Shown: positions 26,203 to 35,084, numbered from the stretch's first letter. The stretch: 64,000 nucleotides of DNA from an uncultured Oscillibacter sp. (GCA_910585245.1 CAJUCO010000001.1:204413-268412); one strand, 5' to 3'. Notes: a model not told the origin generated them from the letters alone. A program made the numbers and translations.

Positions 26203-26888
26203 GTTCCAATCCACATTTCCAGAAGGCCCAACGTGACCTTAGCCGCAATTTCCGAGGCTTTTTCACAGTTCCGCGCGAAGGCCTCCGGGCCGCTGTCTTT
26301 CTCGGTATCGGTAATACTCCTCACCGCCAGAAACGGAACGCCGCTCACATAGCACGCGTGAGCGACGGCAGCTGTTTCCATGTCCACCGCCAAAGGGGCG
26401 TGCTTTTGGCGGATTCGCTCCCGTCCCCTATTTCCAATGAACCGTTCCCCCGTTGCTATGCTCCCAAAGAAAATGGGATACTCCCCAGTTTTTGCATATG
26501 TTCTGGCGGCGGAAAGCAGTCCCTCATCGGAGGGGAAATAGACCGATGGCATCCACGGGTGAAATTCCGTCAGGATGTCTTCCGCCACATCGTGATAGAA
26601 GGAACGCTCCGCAATAATCGTGTCAAACAATCCAGCCTCCGGGTCCATGCCCCCGGCCGTTCCGGCGTTGATCACCGCTTCCACATCAAAACACTCCATT
26701 AGCAGCTCCGCAGCCACAGCGGCGTTCACCTTGCAAACGCCGCTGTATACCGCCACTACGGGAATTTTCCCTGCGCTCCCCTCGTAAAATTTCAGCATCG
26801 CTTTTTCAGCGACCCCGTCAACCTCCATCTCTTTTAAAAAAGGAGCCAACTCCGTATCGCTGGCACATAAAATACCCACTCGTTCCAT
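26199..26888 (-). CDS. mtnN: 5'-methylthioadenosine/S-adenosylhomocysteine nucleosidase
   Basis: A 229-residue nucleoside-phosphorylase-fold protein with the N-terminal catalytic Glu region (ASDTELAPFLKEM), GTAGGM near residue 75, VDMETAAVAHAC (about 170) for ribose binding, and the catalytic Asp in RSITDTEKD. These match MTA/SAH nucleosidase, which recycles by-products of SAM use. Length is typical. It lies downstream of an RNA methyltransferase gene on the same strand with a 15-bp gap, which fits a SAM-related two-gene unit. Confidence 0.93.
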   Translation of the reverse strand: MERVGILCASDTELAPFLKEMEVDGVAEKAMLKFYEGSAGKIPVVAVYSGVCKVNAAVAAELLMECFDVEAVINAGTAGGMDPEAGLFDTIIAERSFYHDVAEDILTEFHPWMPSVYFPSDEGLLSAARTYAKTGEYPIFFGSIATGERFIGNRGRERIRQKHAPLAVDMETAAVAHACYVSGVPFLAVRSITDTEKDSGPEAFARNCEKASEIAAKVTLGLLEMWIGT

Positions 26889-26903
26889 GACTGGCTTTCC
26901 CCT

Positions 26904-28133
26904 TTACACCACTTGGAATAAATAGAATTTTAGATAATTTGTCTCCTCCACTCCCCATAAAATCGGATGATCGCAGCTCTGCTGCCGGGCCTCGATCTGC
27001 CGGAGGCGGACCCCGGCATCCCGGGCGGCGGAGTGAAGCATAGCGGCAAACTTTGTCTCTTCCGCAAAATGGGAACAAGAGCAAGTAGCCAGATACCCCC
27101 CTCTTGGGAGCAACTTCATGGCCCGATAGTTGATCTCTTTATACCCCGTCATGGCATTGGCCGCCGTTTTTCGGGACTTCGTAAAGGCCGGCGGGTCCAG
27201 GATGATGAAATCATAGCGCACAGGCTCCTTTTCCAGGGCCGGCAACAACTCAAAAACATTGGCCGCCACACAGTCCACCACACCGCTCAGGCCGTTGCGC
27301 TCCACATTGGCCCGGGCCATCTCCACAGCGGAGGGCGACACGTCTACGGCGGTGACAGACTTTGCCCCGCCCCGGGCGGCGTTTAAGGCAAAAGAGCCGG
27401 TGTGGGTGAAGCAATCCAGCACGGTCTTTCCCTTTGCCAGCTGTCCAACCGCCCTTCGATTGTACTTCTGGTCCAGGAAAAAGCCGGTTTTCTGACCGTT
27501 TTCTACATCCACTAAATATTTGATTCCGTTTTCCAAAATCTCCGTCACCGGGGACTCCTGCGGAGCCTGCCCCGGCAGAGGGAACCACCCTTTGTACTGG
27601 GGCAGGCCCTCTTTCTCTCGCAGTGGGGCGTCGTTCCGCTCAAAAACGCCCCGGATCAACTGTCCATCCTCCCGGAGAATGCGGACTAGCAGAGGCAGCA
27701 CCAGGTCTTTCATCCGTTCCATACCAACGGACAACACCTGGACGCTGAGGAGATCGTGGAACTTATCCACCGTCAGGCCGGGGAACATATCCGCCTCTCC
27801 AAAAATAATCCGGCAGGCGTCCAGGTCCTCCGGGGCCATGACGGTTTTTCGGTACTCCCAGGCCCAGCGGAGCTTCCTGTCCCAAAAGGCGGCGTCAAAC
27901 CGGTCGTTGGCGTTTCGGGAAATCAAACGGACCCGAATTTTCGATTTTTCGGACAGAAAACCTGTGCCAAGATACGCCCCCTTTTTGCTCCGCACATCCA
28001 CCAGGCCGCCGTTTTCCGGCGCTTTCTCCATGGATAGAATTTCCCCGTCATAGACCCATGGGTGCCCCCGAAGAATGGCCGTCTCTGCCTTCGGGGTGAC
28101 GGTGACGCTGGGGTACATACGCTCTGCTTTCAT
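26904..28133 (-). CDS. RlmI-like rRNA (cytosine-C5)-methyltransferase
   Basis: A 409-residue protein with an N-terminal PUA domain (about 1-85, KAETAILRGHPWVYDGEI), a middle EEHEE-like region, and a C-terminal Rossmann methyltransferase domain (about 200-395). The latter has the SAM-binding motif VLDCFTHTGSFAL and the catalytic-loop motif DPPAFTKS plus CSCSHF. This is the COG1092/RlmI organisation; the E. coli enzyme makes m5C1962 in 23S rRNA. Target identity here is by family only. Confidence 0.88.
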   Translation of the reverse strand: MKAERMYPSVTVTPKAETAILRGHPWVYDGEILSMEKAPENGGLVDVRSKKGAYLGTGFLSEKSKIRVRLISRNANDRFDAAFWDRKLRWAWEYRKTVMAPEDLDACRIIFGEADMFPGLTVDKFHDLLSVQVLSVGMERMKDLVLPLLVRILREDGQLIRGVFERNDAPLREKEGLPQYKGWFPLPGQAPQESPVTEILENGIKYLVDVENGQKTGFFLDQKYNRRAVGQLAKGKTVLDCFTHTGSFALNAARGGAKSVTAVDVSPSAVEMARANVERNGLSGVVDCVAANVFELLPALEKEPVRYDFIILDPPAFTKSRKTAANAMTGYKEINYRAMKLLPRGGYLATCSCSHFAEETKFAAMLHSAARDAGVRLRQIEARQQSCDHPILWGVEETNYLKFYLFQVV

Positions 28134-28316
28134 AGGACAAGCCCTCCTGTTGGCTTTTTCTCTTTGGGATATGGCAAAACACCGTCATGCCACACCATCT
28201 TTCTCAGCCAACCTCTTGGGGCGGAAAAAGACAGAAAAAATCATGTGATATGGCCTCTATGATAGCACACTTTTTTCCAAATTTCCATAGAATTCATAAG
28301 AGAAGGAGGAATCACG

Positions 28317-29057
28317 ATGCCTACGATTTACCTAAGCCCCTCCACGCAAGAGTGGAATTCTTACGTCACCGGCAGCGGTTCGGAGGAATACAACATGAAT
28401 CTGCTGGCGGATGCCCTCATCCCCTATCTGCTTTCCAACGGGATCCAATACAAACGCAACAAACCCGAAATGACCGCCGGCTCCTCCATCCGGGAGGCCA
28501 ACCGGGGAACCTACGACCTCTATCTGGCGCTCCACTCCAACGGCGCGCCGGAGGGGCGCTACGGCGAGGAGCGGGGAATCATCGCCTTTTACTACCCCGG
28601 CAGCCGTCAGGGCCAGCGGGCGGCGGAGCTCATCGCCCAGGAACTGCGGAAAATCTATCCCCTCCCCGGCAAAGTCACCACCCGTTCCACCACCACCCTG
28701 GGAGAGGTGGCCCAATCCAACGCCCCGGCGGTGCTGGTGGAAATCGGTTACCACGACAACTGGTCCGACGCCACATGGGTGGAAGGGCATATGGACGCCA
28801 TCGCCCAGCAACTGGCCCGGGCTCTTACCGAATTCTTTGGCCTGCCCTTCATCTATCCCATGGACCCTGTGGAGGGCCGCGTGGCCCTCAATTGGGGAAC
28901 TTTGAACCTCCGAAACTATCCTGCTCCCACCGGAACCATTCTCGCCCATCTTCCAAACGGCGCTCCTGTGACCATCTACGGCGAGTGGCAGGGCTGGTAC
29001 CTTGTCCACCACGAAGACCATGTGGGCTACGCTGCTGCGGCATACATCGACACATAA
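28317..29057 (+). CDS. N-acetylmuramoyl-L-alanine amidase (Amidase_3-like) with C-terminal SH3-like domain
   Basis: A 246-residue protein without a signal peptide: catalytic region about 1-180, then a bacterial SH3 domain (about 185-246, ALNWGTLNLRNYPAPTGTILAHLP). It keeps LALHSNG and the final catalytic Glu box VLVEIGYHDN, but the usual N-terminal DPGHGG is replaced by SPSTQEWN, as in a clostridial/phage-type branch of the family. The first zinc ligand is therefore not the canonical His. Lack of a signal peptide suggests release by lysis, a mother-cell role, or non-classical export. The ribosome site is AGAAGGAGG. Confidence 0.83.
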   Translation: MPTIYLSPSTQEWNSYVTGSGSEEYNMNLLADALIPYLLSNGIQYKRNKPEMTAGSSIREANRGTYDLYLALHSNGAPEGRYGEERGIIAFYYPGSRQGQRAAELIAQELRKIYPLPGKVTTRSTTTLGEVAQSNAPAVLVEIGYHDNWSDATWVEGHMDAIAQQLARALTEFFGLPFIYPMDPVEGRVALNWGTLNLRNYPAPTGTILAHLPNGAPVTIYGEWQGWYLVHHEDHVGYAAAAYIDT

Positions 29058-29144
29058 ACCCCCGGTTTTTCAGGCACTCCGCCGGAACTTTTTCCGTCCT
29101 GCCAAATTTTTCATGTAATTTCGCCTCCGGTTTGAGGATTTTGC

Positions 29145-29173
29145 TTGACAGCGGTCCAGTAAAAGTTTAAACT
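29145..29173 (+). promoter_or_regulatory. Sigma-A promoter of the rny leader transcript
   Basis: TTGACA (29145-29150), 17 bp, TAAACT (29168-29173). It lies about 320 bp before the rny start, so the transcript has a leader of roughly 310 nt. Confidence 0.82.
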
Positions 29174-29179
29174 AAAGGC

Positions 29180-29475
29180 AGATTGCCGTCGGAGGGCAAA
29201 GGGGTGCCCTCCGGTCGTTTTCTAAAACGCTCCTGTTCGCGGGTTTCGTTTTGGAAACCGGCAATGCGCCCAACAGCGAAAGTCATTCCGCCCTAAAAAG
29301 ACAAGCGTCCCCCATTTGGGGCGCGGGCGGAACACAAGGAACAACCCATGTCCAACATCCGCTGGCGGCCATACCGCCCCGGGGACATCCCGTGCCCTTG
29401 GAGGGCCCCCCCTCCGCCGTATGGGCGTGTTGACGGTTTTTGAAACGCGCTTCCCGCGGCAATACCAAAATTGAA
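29180..29475 (+). ncRNA. Candidate structured leader RNA upstream of rny
   Basis: No convincing coding frame. There is dense hairpin potential: CGGAGGGC/GCCCTCCG (29190-29197, 29206-29213), CGTTT/AAACG (29216-29229), a TTCG-loop hairpin (29232-29243), GGTTTC/GAAACC (29242-29259), CCGCCC/GGGCGG (29288-29293, 29325-29330) around a GCGTCCCC/GGGGCGC hairpin, and ATGTCC/GGACAT near 29348-29390. ATTGCCG (29182-29188) is complementary to two identical CGGCAAT copies, at 29259-29265 and 29457-29463; the second lies 13 nt before the ribosome site. This permits two exclusive pairings. No known Rfam class is recognised. Confidence 0.5.
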
Positions 29476-29492
29476 TGGAGGAATCAACAGCC

Positions 29493-31040
29493 GTGATTCA
29501 GATCATCATCACCCTCCTCATCGGGATGGCGGCCGGCGGCGTGATTTGCTTCCCGCTTGGTATTCGCTATCGGAAGAACGTCTCTGAAAAAGAAATCTCC
29601 AGCGCCGAGGAAGAGGGAAAACGCATTGTCAACGAGGCCATCAAAAGCGCCGAATCCAAGAAGCGCGAGGCCCTGTTGGAGGCTAAGGAGGAGATCTTAA
29701 AAAACCGCAGCGAGTACGAAAAGGAAGTCAAGGAACGCCGGGCCGACCTTCAGCGTCAGGAAAACCGTTTGCAGCAAAAAGAGGAAAACCTGGACCGCAA
29801 GATCGAGGCCGTGGAGAAAAAGGAAGAGTCCCTGACTCAAAAGCACGCCGCTATTGACAAGGAGACGGAGGAGATCAGACTTGTCAAGCGCGGACAGACC
29901 GAAATGCTGGAACGCATCTCCGGCTTCACCACCGAGGAGGCAAAACAATACCTCATTGACCAGGTGGAGTCCGAGGTCACTCACGAGACCGCCCTCAAAA
30001 TCAAAGAGGTGGAGTCCCGGATGAAAGAGGAGTGCGAAGCCAGGGCCCGGGAAATTGTGGCCCAGGCCATCCAGCGCTGTGCCGCCGATCAGGTGGCCGA
30101 CATGACCGTCAGTGTGGTTCCCCTGCCCAATGACGAGATGAAGGGCCGGATCATCGGCCGGGAAGGCCGTAACATCCGCACCATCGAAACCCTGACAGGC
30201 GTGGACCTCATTATCGACGACACGCCGGAGGCCATCACCGTCTCCTGCTATGAGCCGGTGCGCCGGGAGATTGCCCGTCTGGCCTTGGAAAAACTCATTG
30301 CCGACGGACGTATTCACCCCACGCACATTGAAGAAATGGTCGAAAAGGCCCGCCGGGAAGTGGACGCCACCATCAAAGCCGAGGGCGAGCGAGTCACCTT
30401 TGAGTGCGGCATTCGCAGCCTTCACCCGGAACTGGTGAAAATGCTGGGCCGCCTTCACTACCGCACCAGCTACGGTCAGAACGTCCTCCAGCACTCTGTA
30501 GAGGTCAGTCACATTGCCGGCATGATGGCGGCGGAGCTGGGGGTGGACGTTCAGGCCGCCAAACGCGCGGGCCTTCTCCATGACCTGGGCAAATCCATAG
30601 ATCATGAGATGGAGGGCACCCATGTGGCCCTGGGCGTGGAATTTGCCCGGAAGTACAAGGAGCGGGATGAGATCATCCACGCTATAGAGGCCCACCACAA
30701 CGACGTGGAGCCCAGGACTATCGTGGCGTGCCTGGTACAGGCCGCAGACGCCATTTCCGCCGCCCGTCCCGGCGCCCGCCGTGAAAACCTGGAAAACTAC
30801 ATCAAGCGCCTGGAGCAGCTGGAGACCATCACCGGCTCCTATCCCGGCGTGGACAAGGCCTTCGCCATCCAGGCGGGCCGGGAGGTCCGGGTCATGGTGA
30901 AGCCCGAGCAGGTCAGCGAGGATCAGATGGTCATTCTTGCCCGGGACCTGGCCAAGAAGATCGAGGAGGAAATGGAGTACCCCGGTCAGATCAAGGTCCA
31001 TGTTCTCCGGGAGACCAAAGTGGTCGAATACGCGAAATAA
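29493..31040 (+). CDS. rny: Ribonuclease Y
   Basis: A 515-residue membrane-anchored endoribonuclease: N-terminal helix (IQIIITLLIGMAAGGVICF), a long coiled coil (about 25-190), a KH domain (about 205-270, GRIIGREGRNIRTIE) and an HD domain (about 325-420, with LLHDLGKS and AHHNDVEP). I start at the GTG 29493-29495, because ATGGAGGA 11 nt upstream serves as ribosome site; the ATG at 29475 would itself lie in that site. RNase Y starts bulk mRNA decay in Firmicutes. The structured leader suggests self-regulation (inference). Confidence 0.95.
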   Translation: MIQIIITLLIGMAAGGVICFPLGIRYRKNVSEKEISSAEEEGKRIVNEAIKSAESKKREALLEAKEEILKNRSEYEKEVKERRADLQRQENRLQQKEENLDRKIEAVEKKEESLTQKHAAIDKETEEIRLVKRGQTEMLERISGFTTEEAKQYLIDQVESEVTHETALKIKEVESRMKEECEARAREIVAQAIQRCAADQVADMTVSVVPLPNDEMKGRIIGREGRNIRTIETLTGVDLIIDDTPEAITVSCYEPVRREIARLALEKLIADGRIHPTHIEEMVEKARREVDATIKAEGERVTFECGIRSLHPELVKMLGRLHYRTSYGQNVLQHSVEVSHIAGMMAAELGVDVQAAKRAGLLHDLGKSIDHEMEGTHVALGVEFARKYKERDEIIHAIEAHHNDVEPRTIVACLVQAADAISAARPGARRENLENYIKRLEQLETITGSYPGVDKAFAIQAGREVRVMVKPEQVSEDQMVILARDLAKKIEEEMEYPGQIKVHVLRETKVVEYAK

Positions 31041-31080
31041 TCCCCTTTGCAACGGATTGCGAAGGACAAAAGCGCAAGGA

Positions 31081-31119
31081 ACAGAAAGCGGTCGTGATAA
31101 CCTCACAGCCGCTTTCTGT
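31081..31119 (+). terminator. Terminator of rny
   Basis: Perfect 11-bp stem ACAGAAAGCGG / CCGCTTTCTGT followed by CTTTTTATTCT, 40 bp after the rny stop codon. Confidence 0.88.
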
Positions 31120-31157
31120 CTTTTTATTCTAGTTGCGAAAGAAAGGAAGTTGTTCCC

Positions 31158-32054
31158 ATGAGCGTCCAAACCCTTCTCAACACCCAGCCTCCCACGGAAA
31201 GCCGCCACGCCGCCTTCCAGCCCGGCACAACCCCTTGCGCCTCTTTCCAGGCCCAGCTGGAACAGGCCGCCTCCGGCGTCTCCCCGAACCGCCTTCCCCC
31301 CATTTGCATGGGGGAAAATGTGGCCGCTTCCGGGAGCCACGCCGGGAAAAACGGCGTCATGCAGGGCTACTGTGCCCATTACACGGAGAACTCCACCCCG
31401 GAAGACCCCGTGGTTCGCATCACCGGCGTTGGAGACAGCGGGCCTTTTGACTTTCTCTGCCACCTCAATGATGTGAACCCCGCCAACGCCTCCTATGTGG
31501 AGCTGGCCGCTTTACGCGGACACCTGGCAAAAACCGGGGTTTACACCAACAGCCAATATAGCTCCGGCCCCCTTCCCTATACCATGGACTTTCGGGACGA
31601 CATCACCCAAAAGCACAACTTTATCGCGGAAATCCAGAACAGCCTCACCCAGCCCTCCCACATCATCCCCACCCCTTCCGGAATCCTCGGGGCAAAGGAA
31701 CTGCTGGCGCTGTACCAGAATTACGTCTCCGGGGACTCTGCGCTCTCCCCCCAAAGCGCCTCCGCTCTGGACCACAGCGGCTTTATGAAAAAAGATCTCC
31801 TCTCCGCCCTGGCTGATCTCCAGTCCTCCGCCCTGGACCGCATGAAAAAAGCCAAAGAACAGGAAGAGGAGCAGGAGTCCTGGGAACGGCTTATGAAGTA
31901 TCTGGACGCCTGGATTGAATCTTTGCGGGAGGAGGCCGACATCCGGAAAATTGCCCGGGCCCACGCCGCTTTGATGTCCCTTCAAACAGATGTAGAGCAA
32001 AAAGACTCCGGCGATTACATCATTGATCAACTAACGGAACTTTTGGGCGGTTGA
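31158..32054 (+). CDS. Hypothetical protein, 298 residues
   Basis: No family recognised. There is no signal peptide or membrane segment. The N-terminal 60 residues are low-complexity and Pro/Ala/Ser-rich; the middle contains DPVVRITGVGDSGPFDFLCHLNDVN; residues about 225-275 form a highly charged helix (RMKKAKEQEEEQESWERLMKYLDAW) likely to be coiled coil. The ribosome site is AAAGGAAG. It follows the rny terminator, so it is probably independently transcribed. Confidence 0.75.
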   Translation: MSVQTLLNTQPPTESRHAAFQPGTTPCASFQAQLEQAASGVSPNRLPPICMGENVAASGSHAGKNGVMQGYCAHYTENSTPEDPVVRITGVGDSGPFDFLCHLNDVNPANASYVELAALRGHLAKTGVYTNSQYSSGPLPYTMDFRDDITQKHNFIAEIQNSLTQPSHIIPTPSGILGAKELLALYQNYVSGDSALSPQSASALDHSGFMKKDLLSALADLQSSALDRMKKAKEQEEEQESWERLMKYLDAWIESLREEADIRKIARAHAALMSLQTDVEQKDSGDYIIDQLTELLGG

Positions 32055-32094
32055 TAACAGTCCCTATAACATACGCTCTAAGGGTCTTCTCATT

Positions 32095-32682
32095 TTACAT
32101 CGGAAACCACCAGAGCCGCACTCCCCATTGGACACTGGCGAATAGCGCGGGCAACAGCCACAAACTTCCCCCACTTCCCCATATCACCCAACCAATCAGC
32201 GCGGACAACGCCACCACCGTAACGGTTCCCGCCCAGCGGACAGCCCGCTCCCCCGCCGCCGGTCCCACTGTCCAAGCCATCAGCAGATACAGCGCCCTCC
32301 CCCCGTCCAAGGGGTACACAGGCAAGAGGTTGAAGGCACAAAGCACCAGATTCGCCCCCACGTCGGCGGGACAGCGTCCCTTTCCCAAAATGTTCAGCGC
32401 CAGAGCCGCCAAAAGATTGACGGCGGGCCCCGCCAGCACCGCCGCCAACTCTCCTCCATAAGAGAGCCGCCGGCTGTCCGTCTCCAGCACCGCTCCCAAC
32501 ACGTTAAGGCGAAAACCCGTCACCTTCGCTCCCAGAAGGCGAAGCATCACCCAATGCCCCAGCTCATGAATCGCGGCGGCCCCCATCACCGTGGCCAGCG
32601 GTTCCCAGCCGTTGGCCAGAACGAACCACACCACGAGAAGGACAAAACCGCCGCTTACCTGAACTTTACAGTGAGGATACAT
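32095..32682 (-). CDS. Site-2 protease-type M50 membrane peptidase, SpoIVFB-like
   Basis: A 195-residue membrane protease with HELGH (about 39-43) as zinc site and NLLPVYPLDGGR (about 118-129) carrying the third ligand Asp. This is the short SpoIVFB-type layout, without PDZ or CBS domains. In Bacillus, SpoIVFB cleaves pro-sigma-K in the mother cell. It overlaps by 17 bp the gene for an M23 protein in the position of SpoIVFA, supporting a sporulation role. The substrate here is inferred. Confidence 0.87.
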   Translation of the reverse strand: MYPHCKVQVSGGFVLLVVWFVLANGWEPLATVMGAAAIHELGHWVMLRLLGAKVTGFRLNVLGAVLETDSRRLSYGGELAAVLAGPAVNLLAALALNILGKGRCPADVGANLVLCAFNLLPVYPLDGGRALYLLMAWTVGPAAGERAVRWAGTVTVVALSALIGWVIWGSGGSLWLLPALFASVQWGVRLWWFPM

Positions 32683-33640
32683 AGTAAATAGGATTCAGGT
32701 ACGTGCCCTCCCGCTGAAGCTCAAAATGGAGATGCGGTCCTGTAGCCATGCCCGTCTCCCCTACCTCAGCAATCTTATTTCCCCGGCTTATCGCCGCGCC
32801 GGAGGACACGGTAACCCGGCTGCAATGGGCATAGAGGGTGGAGTAGCCTCCCTGATGAGCCACAACGCAATACCGGCCATAGCTGCTGCTATCCCCTACG
32901 GCGGTGACAGTGCCGTCAGCGAAGCAGCGTATTTCCGTTCCAACGTCCGCCGCCAAATCCACTCCGTAGTGAAACCGTTCCTCCCCCTCCGTCGGATGCT
33001 CCCGATAGCCGAAATCTGAACTGAGGGTCCCCGCCACCGGCGCGCAATAGTCGAAGCCCAAAATGGCCTGTTCCATACTGACGCCCTCGGGAAGATTCTC
33101 CTGAGAGTAGAGCACATAGGCCAGGTTGGAGGCCGTCTGCGCCTCTTCCGGCTCAGAAGACGGGTTCCCGGCCTCCGGCGCCCTCCGGTAGCTCTGTAGC
33201 GTTTCCAGCGCCGTACGGTCTAGGAGTTTTGGCGTAGGGGTGGTCGTTTTTATGTCTTCGGTCTGGACCTCATTGTGGGCAACGGTCCCGGTTCGTCCGG
33301 CTTCCGCTTGAGGGTGAAAAACCGCCTGATAAACCTCTTCCACGCCGCCGCCCACTTCCCCGGAAAAGGCCCGGCCCACAGCGGAAAAGACCGCCTGCAC
33401 GTCCATATTTTGTTCCATGGCGGCGGACAACTTTTCGTTAAAAGCCGTCATCCTGGCCGGCAGCAGCAATTTCGCCGCCACCAAAACCACAAAGATACCG
33501 CCGCACACCACCAGCTGCAACAGCCGCCGCAAGTCCTTCGCCGCCAGAGGCTCGTTCTTCCGGGTTCTGTTTTGGACGCTTTGGGACCGCCTCCGCCGCG
33601 CTCCCGCTGCAATCCTTCGTCCCGCCTGCCTTGAGGTCAT
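32666..33640 (-). CDS. M23 (LytM) peptidase-domain membrane protein in SpoIVFA position
   Basis: A 324-residue protein: basic cytoplasmic N-terminus (RRIAAGARRRRSQ), one membrane helix (about 41-60), a linker, and a C-terminal LytM domain (about 205-320). Unlike Bacillus SpoIVFA it keeps the metal-ligand pattern FHYGVDLA and GPHLHFEL, so the peptidase may be active. The ATG at 33638-33640 follows GGAGGGG. Its overlap with a SpoIVFB-like protease suggests it regulates or localises that protease. SpoIIQ-like function is an alternative. Confidence 0.83.
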   Translation of the reverse strand: MTSRQAGRRIAAGARRRRSQSVQNRTRKNEPLAAKDLRRLLQLVVCGGIFVVLVAAKLLLPARMTAFNEKLSAAMEQNMDVQAVFSAVGRAFSGEVGGGVEEVYQAVFHPQAEAGRTGTVAHNEVQTEDIKTTTPTPKLLDRTALETLQSYRRAPEAGNPSSEPEEAQTASNLAYVLYSQENLPEGVSMEQAILGFDYCAPVAGTLSSDFGYREHPTEGEERFHYGVDLAADVGTEIRCFADGTVTAVGDSSSYGRYCVVAHQGGYSTLYAHCSRVTVSSGAAISRGNKIAEVGETGMATGPHLHFELQREGTYLNPIYYVSSL

Positions 33641-33774
33641 GTCCGTCCCCTCCTTCTGGAGTTTCACATAGCTTGTTTCTCTCTATTTTATGAGCTTGCC
33701 CCTGTAAAAATGCCGGGAAAGCCACGCCCCTTTTCACCCTCTTGAGAATCTTATGAAAAAATGAAAAAAAAACC

Positions 33775-33803
33775 TTGCTTTTTGGAGCTTTCCCTGCTAG
33801 AAT
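33775..33803 (+). promoter_or_regulatory. Sigma-A promoter of rpsT
   Basis: TTGCTT (33775-33780), 17 bp, TAGAAT (33798-33803), 64 bp before the S20 start codon. Confidence 0.75.
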
Positions 33804-33867
33804 ATAGGTCTGTACGGTAGGAGTTATCTTACCCGCATGAAATCAACAGCCAAAGGAGGTGTTTGGT

Positions 33868-34131
33868 TTGCCGAATATCAAGTCTGCCAAGAAGCGCGTC
33901 CTCGTTGGAAAAGCGAGAAACGCCCGCAACAAGGCCACGAAGTCCGATCTCAAAACCGCGATCAAAAAGTTCGAGGCCGCCGCGGCGGAGGGCAATCGCA
34001 CCGATGCCGATGGCGCTTACAAGGTTGCGGTGAAAAAAGTCGATCAGGCTGTGGCGAAGGGGGTTCTCCACAAGAACACGGCCGCTCACAAAAAGAGCGC
34101 CATGACCCTGAAGCTCAATCGGATCGGTTGA
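33868..34131 (+). CDS. rpsT: 30S ribosomal protein S20
   Basis: An 87-residue, Lys/Ala-rich protein, starting (L/M)PNIKSAKKRV and ending TLKLNRIG, the S20 pattern. I chose the TTG at 33868, which follows AAAGGAGGTGTTTGG and gives the canonical N-terminus; three extra codons upstream lie within the ribosome site. A non-ATG start for S20 is common and limits its synthesis in other bacteria. Confidence 0.96.
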   Translation: MPNIKSAKKRVLVGKARNARNKATKSDLKTAIKKFEAAAAEGNRTDADGAYKVAVKKVDQAVAKGVLHKNTAAHKKSAMTLKLNRIG

Positions 34132-34198
34132 TCCAAACATATCCCCGTTTCGGGGGAGTGACGCTTCCGTGTGAACGCCCGGAGGCCGTCAGGCCAAA

Positions 34199-34226
34199 AG
34201 GGCATCCGTTCGGATGTCCTTTTTGT
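34199..34226 (+). terminator. Terminator of rpsT
   Basis: GGGCATCCG / CGGATGTCC hairpin with a TT apex, followed by TTTTTGTTTT, about 70 bp after rpsT. Confidence 0.85.
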
Positions 34227-34267
34227 TTTGCGCGTGTGTTTTTCCCATTTCCAAAGGAGGTTCCCTC

Positions 34268-35068
34268 ATGCCCATTTTTGACACCCACGCCCACTACGAT
34301 TCCGGCGCCTTTCAGTCCGACCGGGATGAAGTTCTCTCCGCCCTTCCCGCCGCCGGTGTAGGGCTGGTGGTGGACCCTGGCTGTGAGCTGGAGAGTTCCC
34401 GGGCCGCTATTGCCCTGGCGGAACGGTATCCCTTTGTCTACGCCGCTGTGGGTATCCATCCTTCCGACTGCGCCGGGACCGGCGAGGCAGAATTCGCCGC
34501 CCTCGGGAAGCTCTGCCACCATGAGAAGGTGGTGGCTGTGGGGGAAATCGGCTTGGACTATTACTGGAAGGACAACCCCTCCAAGGAGTTTCAGCAGATG
34601 GTTTTCCGGCGGCAAATAGAGTTGGCGCTGGAGCGGGACCTTCCTGTCATTGTGCACGACCGGGAAGCCCACGGGGATTCTCTGGCCCTTGTACTGGATT
34701 ATCCGGAGCTCCGGGGGGTGTTCCACTGCTTTTCTGGCAGCCCCGAAATGGCAGAGACACTTTTGAAGCGGGGCTGGTACCTGGGCTTTGACGGGCCCAT
34801 CACCTACAAGAACGCCCAGAAAGCCCCGGAGGTGGTTGCAATCACGCCTCTAGACCGTATCGTCGTGGAGACGGATTCCCCCTACCTCTCTCCGGTTCCT
34901 CTGCGGGGGAAGCGGAACGACAGCCGGAACCTGCCCTATATCATTGAAAAGCTGGCGGAGTGGAAAGGTGTCTCCCCGGAGGAGCTGACCCGAATCACCT
35001 GGGAAAACGGCCTGCGGCTATTTTCGCGAATTCGGAATGTGGAATCAGGTATGGGGAAACATTTTTAA
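34268..35068 (+). CDS. TatD-family metal-dependent hydrolase
   Basis: A 266-residue TatD-like TIM-barrel nuclease: FDTHAHYD at the N-terminus, GEIGLDYYW (about 97), PVIVHDREAH (about 130), FHCFSGS (about 155) and VVETDSPYLSP (about 205) carry the metal-binding residues. The ATG at 34268 follows AAAGGAGG. Family members act as 3'-5' DNases or deacylases. A radical SAM protein of the TatD-linked type is encoded 1.7 kb downstream on the same strand. Confidence 0.93.
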   Translation: MPIFDTHAHYDSGAFQSDRDEVLSALPAAGVGLVVDPGCELESSRAAIALAERYPFVYAAVGIHPSDCAGTGEAEFAALGKLCHHEKVVAVGEIGLDYYWKDNPSKEFQQMVFRRQIELALERDLPVIVHDREAHGDSLALVLDYPELRGVFHCFSGSPEMAETLLKRGWYLGFDGPITYKNAQKAPEVVAITPLDRIVVETDSPYLSPVPLRGKRNDSRNLPYIIEKLAEWKGVSPEELTRITWENGLRLFSRIRNVESGMGKHF

Positions 35069-35084
35069 GTAGGAGGAATTTCTG

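Noticed and set aside
29251..29433. 60-codon ORF in the rny leader (and antisense ones)
   Set aside because: No Shine-Dalgarno and low-complexity composition; the sequence is better explained by hairpins.
29697..31463. 588-codon open frame opposite rny
   Set aside because: It is a shadow of the RNase Y reading frame, and its 3' part crosses a terminator.
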